DNA of 64,000 nt, taken from NCBI GenBank assembly GCA_010094025.1, contig ML991781.1, positions 1 to 64,000 of the forward strand, written 5' to 3'. The DNA comes from Viridothelium virens. Taxonomy: Eukaryota > Ascomycota > Dothideomycetes > Trypetheliales > Trypetheliaceae. Of this stretch, positions 56,962 to 64,000 are shown piece by piece; position 1 is the stretch's first letter, and each line of letters begins with the position of its first letter. The translations under genes and the position numbers were made by a program. The notes beneath the pieces were generated by a model, which had not been told where the DNA came from, made no database searches, and was given only the letters and a program-made list of their open reading frames with translations.

Positions 56962-58308
56962 TTTCGATACTGTTAGTGATGCCAGCGTCTTGGTCCTGCA
57001 AGCCACTGTAATGATCGTGGAAGTGTACTTGTGAAAAAGACACACTTGGTTAACAGTAAGAATTTTGCAGTGTGCTGAGAAGTAGATTAATTGAAGGATG
57101 ATCGAAGCGTTCCAGACGGCGAAGATATTTAGTACGGTGATATCGTGACTCAAAGAATGGCCATAGAAGGTCAGGCGTTCAAGAAACACAATTGATAACA
57201 AAGCGGAGGTCAAAGGGGACAAAGAAAAAATGGCGATGCCCGCACCGCTATTGTCCGGTGTGAATGAGCATGTGCTCTCACAAAGGTGGCGTGTAGGGAA
57301 GAAAGTGACAATGGCAATGTTGCGACCTTATCATTAAGACAAAGACAGAAGCAGAAGCGGGAAGCCTGGAAGTGGGCCTAGCGTAGACACACCTTCTCTC
57401 ATACAAACTTTGAAGTGAAATCATCCTAGCGATAAGCCTTGTTGAGCGAATGCCTCTTCGCAAGACATATCACGGCATGGTTGAACCTAGCAGGCATACG
57501 ATTGCTGCCGCCCTACATGGTTACAGCGACACGGAATGAGGTGCGACATAGAGTCTACAGTTCTCCAGGACCTGAGACAGATGTCGAAGGTGTCGGTAAT
57601 TGAACCTTGTGACTGGCTAAGATTGGGTGTGGTCTACTAGCATTTAGTCCAGCGTCGCTTGTGAAGCCATGGTGTTCTCCAGTAGATGGTCGGTACCCTT
57701 CTCGTTTGAGGTTGAGCCCAGGGTCCAGATTCCCGCGGTGGGGTTGAAACGTTCAAGATCTCAAACACGGCCACGCGGTGTTTCCTAGATATTGGTTCCA
57801 AGCGATTGTCTGGGCAGGAGGGTTCGATGGAAAGGCGGGAAGCGCGTAGGGCAAGGGTTTGAAACAGATTGGAAGAATCTCACTTCGGTGTGGGGAAGGA
57901 AATTGACCCGGAGTGGACCCGATTGGATATCGCACTTTACGTAGGTCCGGGAATGTGCGCGTCCCGCCGACCTACGGTCACCACTCATTTTTGAGGAAGC
58001 CAAGAAAAGGTACATCGATACGCCCAGCCTGGAACGCGCGTTACAAGCTGCTATATTTGAACGACCTTGTCTCGTGCGTTGATAAACTTTTTCATAAACA
58101 GGTTTTCCTCCAAGCCGTTGAGACCCAAGTTTCTATACCTCCTTCTAGGTGGCGCATCTTCATCACTCCGTAAGAAATCATTGCGTGAGTCACGGTCACG
58201 TGATATAAAAGTTGGCAATTGGGTCAGTCGATAAGTCCTACCAAGTATGAAACGTCGAGAGACACATAATTCGTGATTCTTTGGGTGCTCATAAGCAAAA
58301 TCGTTTCG
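56962..58308. other. 1.3-kb divergent intergenic region
   Basis: Shared upstream region of the HSW-type protein (minus) and the peptidase (plus). Short frames only. Confidence 0.45.
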
Positions 58309-59277
58309 ATGCGAGTGACGAGAAGCAAAGCCAAGGAACTGGCCCTGAATAACAGGAGAGAAGAAGAGCCGTCTTTCGAAATTGCAAACGATCATGTTCT
58401 GGGAACCCTCCTTCCACGTCTTCCAATAAAGACACTTCCTAATACACTGACTTCAAAAGAAACGGCTCTTAATTTCCGAGATCAGAAGCTTCTCCAGTCC
58501 AAACAGCATCGTCTGAAGCTCGGAGATTTCTCCCATCCCGCTCAATATCAACCGGAATCGCGTCTATTGATCGCTGCTGAAGCAACTCTTGTCTTTGCGC
58601 AAGAAGCAGCAGGTACGGCCGTGTGTATCTCGCCTGAGGGGTTGCTACTTACATGTTCACATTGTGTCGTCGAAAATCGTGAGCAGCTTGATGAAGAGAG
58701 TCGAGATGGAGAAAAAGTAAGCAGATGGCTTTTGTTCGCTTCAGGCACTGTAGTGCAGACAGAGCTACTGCCCGGAGCATGGGATGACAAGAGAGATTTA
58801 GCACTCCTGAAAATCGTGAAGTCCCAACAACTCCCATCCTGTGGCTCTCGTGCTGGTGGCGTCGAGCAACAACGGAAGGGAAAGGGCTCTACGTGGGTCT
58901 TTCCATATGCCACCATTGCCACTGATCCGCCGAAGCTGAACGATCCTCTAATATGTGTCGGACATCCAGGTAGCGAAGACCTAGAGGCGTCTTCACCTGG
59001 GCTTGCTACGGAATATGATGTTCTGCATATTAGCGAGGGTAGATTCCGCGGTTATGCAAAGGCCCAGGACCTGCAAGATAACTCGGAAATAGGGAGCCTC
59101 AGCCACACGTGCTGGACATACTGGGGTCACAGTGGGTCCCCACTGTTTCAGCAAAGGACCGGAAAGCTTTCAGGCCTACACTCATCTTGGGACGACAAGT
59201 CGGGCATGCGTAGAGGCATCCCTCTCGAAGCTATTCAGCACTTTTTGCAGTCGCACACTGCTTTGGTGGTGGATTGA
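58309..59277 (+). CDS. trypsin-fold serine peptidase, intracellular
   Basis: 322 residues from the ATG of MRVTRSKAKE. The chymotrypsin-like triad is visible: His118 in LLTCSHCVV, Asp163 in DKRDLALLKI and Ser275 in WGHSGSPLF. ICVGHPGSEDLE precedes the Ser block. There is no signal peptide. The basic start and single-domain layout suggest a cytosolic or nuclear peptidase related to the trypsin-like/HtrA-type fold without PDZ domains. An earlier in-frame ATG at 58273 would add a hydrophobic MILWVLISKIV segment; the shorter form is preferred but not proven. The substrate is unknown. Confidence 0.82.
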   Translation: MRVTRSKAKELALNNRREEEPSFEIANDHVLGTLLPRLPIKTLPNTLTSKETALNFRDQKLLQSKQHRLKLGDFSHPAQYQPESRLLIAAEATLVFAQEAAGTAVCISPEGLLLTCSHCVVENREQLDEESRDGEKVSRWLLFASGTVVQTELLPGAWDDKRDLALLKIVKSQQLPSCGSRAGGVEQQRKGKGSTWVFPYATIATDPPKLNDPLICVGHPGSEDLEASSPGLATEYDVLHISEGRFRGYAKAQDLQDNSEIGSLSHTCWTYWGHSGSPLFQQRTGKLSGLHSSWDDKSGMRRGIPLEAIQHFLQSHTALVVD

Positions 59278-60195
59278 AATGATAAACCTCCTCAGAAATG
59301 ACGAGACTAGAGCCTTCATGAACAAAGAGTTTTTTCCAGGAAGCCGGTAGACAAGACGGGTATCGATAGCGACGTCATTGGCCTGAGTGTGGAAATGCTC
59401 ACTGAATAGAGTGACAATGTTCATCTATAATGGAATTTCTTTCCCCTTCCATTCCTTAGAGGCATGAGAGCCGTAAAGGCTGTTCTTCCCATTGTGGATA
59501 TACACTCTAGCCACTATTCCCGTATGATTACCGAGGGCAAGTACGTGACTTCCTCAAGTGTGAGGAGTTGTCTTTTCAAGTTCGGGGATGATGGTGGAAG
59601 GGGACGAATCAGAGCAACGAAATTTAGGATCCTGGAACCACTGCCAGTGAATGGCAGAAGTAGAAGCTATGACAAAGCGTTCTCTGCAGTAGGTAAGTAT
59701 AGGAGTTCCCAGCCGAGTGGTTGGACATCCCTAAGTCGGAGCCGGACAGAGGAGCCGCTGTGCTGCCCGTTCCACCAATTTGTAAGACACGGACGCCAGG
59801 GTCCACGAGCTGCTTCCGGTGGCGTTGGAAATTATCAACCATTTTTCCTTGTCCACGCAATCTATGCTTGTCGACTTTTCGCATGCCTTGTGCCGTCCAA
59901 AAAACGCCCTCACTTCCTGTTGGGAAGCACTTCGGCTCCGCATATACCAAATGACCATATGTGGTGGATCATGGTGCCCGTCATACACCAAAGAAAGCAG
60001 CCCCTTATTCTACCGTACGCTGTTGGCAACGATCTTCATGAGCAAGTTCTGGATGCACGTCTCTATTAGTCTCACCGGACCTCAATGACTCCAATCTTTT
60101 GTACAGCAGCTTTTTGAAAGCCTTAACCTCCTAATGCCTGTTCTATTGCGCCTTCGATAGAAACTCTTTCCCCAGTTCCTGTCTTGATCTCCCCA
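59278..60195. other. intergenic, possibly decayed sequence
   Basis: Overlapping frames on both strands (59464-60069 plus, 59624-59991 minus) contain no domain that I can name. On the minus strand VYAEPKCFPTGSEGVFWTAQG looks protein-like but is not extended in frame. Perhaps a gene relic. Confidence 0.35.
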
Positions 60196-61305
60196 ATGCG
60201 GCGGCCGAGACTCATGATGCTTCTTGTACAAATATTTACCTTCGTTGCTTTCCTTAGTTGCTTCCAATTTGCCTGGACCAGCGCCTTTTCCAAGGAACAG
60301 AAGAATTTCAACGACGTTCGCCGCTTGCAAAAAAGACATGCGAACTTTAATGAAGTTCGCACACGGCTCAAGACCGATCGCAGCGGCGCTGAAGGGGACA
60401 ATCCGCAGAAATACTTTCATGAATCTCGGTAACTGATCTTGATCTTGTCGAGCAACTGATACTTTCAAGCTAACTTTCATAGCTTTCATCCCCATTATGA
60501 TGGCCGCTTCGCTGATCATCCCCTCCTCTATGACCACCGCCCACCCCATCTTACTGCCCTAGTCCAGACTTACCTCTCCACTATGTCTTCTATTGGTGCC
60601 GAAACATGGCTCATGCACGGCTCACTGCTTGGCTGGTGGTGGAATCAACGTATCATGCCATGGGACACTGACCTTGATCTCATGATCTCCGAGCGTACCA
60701 TACATTACCTCGCTGCCTATTATAACATGTCCATCCACCACTTCGACATCTACGGCATTCCTCAGCCCCAAGCGAAGACCAATGCCAAAGCCGCAATGGA
60801 TGGCGTCCACCTTGGGCCCGGGAATGAGAAAATAGATTTGACGTTAGCGGTTCCAAGAGACTATTTATTGGAGATAAACCCGCATTATTCGAACGACAGC
60901 TCAGATACATATAACCACATTGACGCTAGGTGGGTTGACATGACCACGGGTCTTTTCATCGATATCACAACCCTCCGTCACAATCTTACAGCGGAAGCAC
61001 TTGGCATGAAGAACCGGATGAAGTGCAAGGATGGCCACAAGTACTGGTATGACGAGATCTATCCATTACGCGACTCTCAATTTGAGGGCACAAGTGTAAA
61101 GGTCCCACATGCGTACAGTAGCCTTCTAGTGGAAGAGTACGGACCCGGCGCGTTGACAGACACAAGCTATGAGAATCACGTCTTTAATCAGGAGAAGATG
61201 ATTTGGGAGCCCTTCAAGGCGGGGAAGAGACCAAAGGTAATGACACTATTGGACGATCGTACCAGTGCATTTTTCTTGAGAATAAAGTTGCTGTTTGATT
61301 GGTAA
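60196..61305 (+). CDS. LicD/MNN4-like phosphosugar transferase, type II membrane protein
   Basis: Exons 60196-60428 and 60483-61305 (54-nt intron GTAACT, branch GCTAAC, ATAG) give 351 residues. Residues 7-27 form a signal anchor (MMLLVQIFTFVAFLSCFQFAW), so the catalytic part faces the Golgi lumen. The LicD core is GAETWLMHGSLLGWWWNQRIMPWDTDLDL, with the metal-binding DTDLD, then RWVDMTTGLFIDIT and KCKDGHKYWYDEIYPL. Family members (yeast Mnn4) promote mannosylphosphate transfer to glycans. The intron interrupts KYFHESR / FHPHYDG. It is convergent with the next gene. Confidence 0.88.
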
Positions 61306-61748
61306 AGGAGAAGAGTGTGGAATTTGTGCATCTTCCAAGCCAGGATTTTGGCGTTCAGGAGATGTCGCTCGTGGAAAATAGAGGGAAAGTACATTCTTGC
61401 ATAGCCGAGGGTTGCCTCCATGTATACATGGAAAGACTGTCATTCCACTCGATTTGTACAGTTGCCATACATAACACGCGTACCTAGATAGCATACATAG
61501 CGTATTTCACGATGCCTGGCCATTCGCCTTCCCTAGTCTTTCTTCGACCTGACCATCAACTGGAGGACTCCTGCTTTTCAGTCTGCCTCCTTGATTCGCC
61601 CTGCTTCACGATTTGGCTTTTTGGCCTTCGACTTGAAGTCTTCTTGGATCCGCTGCTGACATGGTAAATTTCGGAACCAGCTGAAGCAAACTCGCCGAGC
61701 GCTTCGTTGTCCGCTATTTGATGTGGATATTCTTCACCTTCCATCCGT
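61306..61748. other. convergent 3' intergenic region
   Basis: Between the LicD-family gene (plus) and the Tim17-like gene (minus). Short frames on both strands, none convincing. Confidence 0.45.
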
Positions 61749-62483
61749 TCATCCCGAATCCCCGTCATATTCCATCTCACCTCGTCGCCACCGCATGATC
61801 CAATCCACGTATCCCACTCTCCTCCCCCTCATTATCCCCACCGCATCCTGCATCAACCCGTACACAACCCCAAACTTCAACCCCAACCGCGCCGTTCTCG
61901 CCGCCGTCGGCATCGGAAACCGATTCCACAGACTGAACGCCCCCGCCGTACTCAACCCCGCCACCACTGAACTCAAAAAATCCCTCATTCCCCCGCCCTC
62001 CCCTTCCCCCTCCCCCTTCGTCCGTGTCCTGCTCCTCCTCCTCCACCCCAACGCATCTGCCATCCTCCCCCTCCCACAATCCACCCCTTCCTCCGCCACC
62101 ACAAACAGCCCCGTCCACAGCCCAACCCTCCCAGCCATCCGCACCCCTTCCTTCACGCCCCCCCACATGGCGACGTAGTTCTTGCTCTTGTGGTACAAGT
62201 ACCAGCCGACCCGGGTATCTGGAAGGCGGTGGGCGTTCTCGGCGCGGAATTGGAGGCCGGCGAGGGTGGCGCCATGGGTGAGACCGAGGAAGAGGCCGAG
62301 GGTGGAGGAGAGGGAGGTGATGAGAAGTAGGCGGGTCGCTGGGGGGAGGGAGAGGCGGTGGTGAGTGTTATTGGGGGTTGGTCGCGTGGGGAGGTCAGCG
62401 GTCGTGGTGGATGCGAGGGGAGGGAGAGGTTGACCGGGAGGTGGGAGGGTGTTGGAAGATGCGAGGGAAGCTGTGGTCGTCAT
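61749..62483 (-). CDS. small membrane protein, Tim17/22/23-like
   Basis: 244 residues. A Pro/Thr-rich disordered start (1-45) is followed by about three to four hydrophobic segments: RLLLITSLSSTLGLFLGLT, GVKEGVRMAGRVGLWTGLFVVAEEG, FLSSVVAGLSTAGAFSLW and LGLKFGVVYGLMQDAVGI. The Gly-rich helices with a charged linker (RRRSRTRTKGEGEGEGG) recall the Tim17/Tim22/Tim23 mitochondrial inner-membrane fold. A specific role cannot be given. Strong codon bias to C/G at third positions. A conserved fungal protein of this type is the most likely identity. Confidence 0.65.
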   Translation of the reverse strand: MTTTASLASSNTLPPPGQPLPPLASTTTADLPTRPTPNNTHHRLSLPPATRLLLITSLSSTLGLFLGLTHGATLAGLQFRAENAHRLPDTRVGWYLYHKSKNYVAMWGGVKEGVRMAGRVGLWTGLFVVAEEGVDCGRGRMADALGWRRRSRTRTKGEGEGEGGGMRDFLSSVVAGLSTAGAFSLWNRFPMPTAARTARLGLKFGVVYGLMQDAVGIMRGRRVGYVDWIMRWRRGEMEYDGDSG

Positions 62484-63148
62484 AGTGGGCGCGCGGATTT
62501 GGCTGAAGGTAGGTTATAGGTGGAGAGAGAAGAGAGAGGACCATACGGAATAGCTCTTGTTATTGGAAAGGGAATTGTGAATGCATTGTATGGAGGTTAA
62601 AAGGTGGAGGCTTTGAGATTGAAGTTTGTTTGGTGTTATGAGTTTAGAGTGGAGCAATTTCCGAGAGCGGACTTGGTTCCGCAAGCATGAAACTCAATGA
62701 CTTTCAACCATTGGATACGGTGACACAAAATTGACGCAAAACGCATTCGAAGGCGGGTCTAGGCAGCAGCGTATCGATTATCTAGGTAGACGACAACAAC
62801 AACGGTCCAATCACTGGGACCCACATACTAAAATTCTCACGACAATCACAAGCCCTGGTGGACCGCTGCAAACGAACTGAATTTCATACGATTCTCATAA
62901 CCACCTTGCCTTCATAATCATTCCTTGAGATGCCAGGGCGTGTGAAGCTGGTGAAACAGTCCTCTTGAGAGCTCTAAAATTTTCACGAAAATTTATGTTC
63001 CCCCATCCGAAACTCTGGAATTACGACTTTAAGTCCTCTTCTCTCGTTCCCTGTCACTAGCAGTAAAGGACAGGTCCGTCGATTATATTCTTTGACTTTG
63101 CGCTGTAATCTGCTCGGAACCTATTCGACTGTTAATCAGACGTCTACC
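62484..63148. other. intergenic, no gene seen
   Basis: Divergent spacer with promoters of both neighbours. Nothing recognised. Confidence 0.5.
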
Positions 63149-63682
63149 ATGGCACCTATTACACCATCTCCATTAACCTGGACCATTCGTTTCAAGTGCC
63201 ATAAGACCACCGTACTTCTACATTTAGATCCCACACAATCATTTTCGAGCATCAAAGCGGAGCTTCTCCGTGCGCTGCAAGAATCACATCCCGACGGCAT
63301 CAACGGCACCTCTCTACCTTTGGAGTTTGAGGATATACTATTGGCGCGGCCGAACGATCCCATGGATGCAAATGCCGGTTGGACTGGCATCGACAATGAT
63401 GCTGCATTTGTGGATGACGATGAGGACGGAGAACCCAAGAAGGGTAAAGGTAAAGGCAAAGGCAAGGGTAAAACAGGAACGGCGACGGATTGCATGCAGG
63501 GTGCGGGCTTCAAGAATGGGGGGTGCTTGGCGTTTAAGTTCAAAAACGGAGACGCCGATGACTGGTCAGATATCGGTGGTGTGGGAGACGAGAAGTGGGA
63601 TGTTCTCATCCCTAGCTATGAGGACCAATTCGATGTTAGGCAGGAGGGAGACGTTGGAGTGAGACCAGAATACAGAGGGTAG
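63149..63682 (+). CDS. acidic orphan protein with ubiquitin-like start
   Basis: 177 residues from the ATG of MAPITPSPL; an upstream ATG at 63092 in the same frame is less likely. The first 50 residues (TWTIRFKCHKTTVLLHLDPTQSFSSIKAELLRAL) have the beta-beta-alpha pattern of a ubiquitin-like fold. Then comes LPLEFEDILLARPNDP, a GK repeat (PKKGKGKGKGKGK at about 110-122), and a compact C-terminal part (GCLAFKFKNGDADDWSDIGG). There is no signal or membrane segment. I know proteins of this shape from many ascomycetes as hypothetical. Function unknown. Confidence 0.75.
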   Translation: MAPITPSPLTWTIRFKCHKTTVLLHLDPTQSFSSIKAELLRALQESHPDGINGTSLPLEFEDILLARPNDPMDANAGWTGIDNDAAFVDDDEDGEPKKGKGKGKGKGKTGTATDCMQGAGFKNGGCLAFKFKNGDADDWSDIGGVGDEKWDVLIPSYEDQFDVRQEGDVGVRPEYRG

Positions 63683-63889
63683 GCGAACAGATGAGATGCA
63701 TGGTATCTTGAGAGTAGCTCGAAAGACTACTCCCAGAATTTCTTCTTGTACATCTAACGATGGTGATTGATATCTTCGAGATTCTCACAATAGATGTTCC
63801 TCATGACAAACACGAGTTCCGGGAGGTGAGTGATCTTTTGGTAATGATGTAGTTGTAGACATCTTGCTCCATTGAAAAATAGAAGACTG
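63683..63889. other. 3' region of the acidic orphan
   Basis: No gene. Probably the 3' untranslated region of the preceding gene followed by spacer. Confidence 0.45.
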
Positions 63890-63968
63890 CAGTACTAGCA
63901 TAAAAGTGTCCGGGCAACCCTCAGCAATTTTCTCGCGCCAGCGAACTGACACCTTTTTCGCATGACTG
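63890..63968 (+). mobile_element. family B mini-MITE, copy B5
   Basis: 79 bp from cagtactagcataaaagtgtcc to cgcatgactg. The core has ggcaaccctcagcaattttctcgc and gccagcgaactgacacc. Flanks are TG/TG instead of TA, so the target site has mutated. More diverged than B2. Confidence 0.8.
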
Positions 63969-64000
63969 TGCTTCACCACTAGGATCCAGTGTACGAAGCT

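Noticed and set aside
1-64000. CRISPR arrays, operons, bacterial-type terminators
   Set aside because: Eukaryotic introns throughout. The repeats are dispersed MITEs and microsatellites, not spaced arrays.

Overview
The window is nuclear DNA of a filamentous ascomycete (Pezizomycotina). It has short GT-AG introns (47-230 nt, most 50-75 nt) with CTAAC/CTGAC-type branch sites, compact genes on both strands, a CBM1-tailed GH11 xylanase, and fungal-only families (Ser/Thr-rich single-pass membrane protein, LicD/MNN4-like, HSW-type secreted protein). A helotialean (Leotiomycetes) source is a guess from gene content only. About 20 protein genes can be supported. Exon joins were read by hand and checked for phase.

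Layout. 1-2.4 kb: end of a probable hAT-like DNA transposon, then a coiled-coil orphan gene. 3-4.4 kb: GH11-CBM1 xylanase with a promoter carrying two GGCTAAA boxes. 4.4-7.1 kb: no recognisable gene. 7.1-14.6 kb: accessory block of a secreted protein, a STAND/HeLo-like N-terminal-domain protein without an ATPase, a Ser/Thr-rich single-pass membrane protein and an Hsp70-like ATPase. 16.5-17.7 kb: aquaglyceroporin. 19.6-29.4 kb: three Myb/SANT-type genes in widely spaced, low-gene-density DNA. 30-34 kb: relic of a WD40-like gene, a histidine-acid-phosphatase-like secreted enzyme and ribosomal protein eL34. 34.5-41.8 kb: spliceosomal PRP8, divergent from eL34. 42.7-45.7 kb: ankyrin-repeat protein. 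46.7-51.1 kb: RPD3-type histone deacetylase and proteasome lid subunit RPN11, head to head. 51-64 kb: small secreted proteins, an HSW-type (LPMO-like?) secreted protein, a trypsin-fold peptidase, a LicD-family protein, a small Tim17-like membrane protein and an orphan acidic protein.

Two families of miniature inverted-repeat elements run through the window. Family A (about 180-187 bp, five copies, TA target sites in most) is a near-perfect foldback over its whole length. Family B (79-85 bp, six units at five loci, CAGT...ACTG ends, mostly TA flanks) looks like a pogo/Tc1-type derivative. Each family has a copy inside a spliceosomal intron: B in the single PRP8 intron, at the GFEE/SMKF position close to where I recall fungal Prp8 inteins being inserted, and A in an intron of the ankyrin gene. 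Another B copy abuts the stop codon of the phosphatase-like gene. This mobile-element/intron relation is the most interesting signal here. Conserved housekeeping genes (PRP8, eL34, RPD3, RPN11) are intact, while the blocks between them are element-rich and hold relics and orphans.
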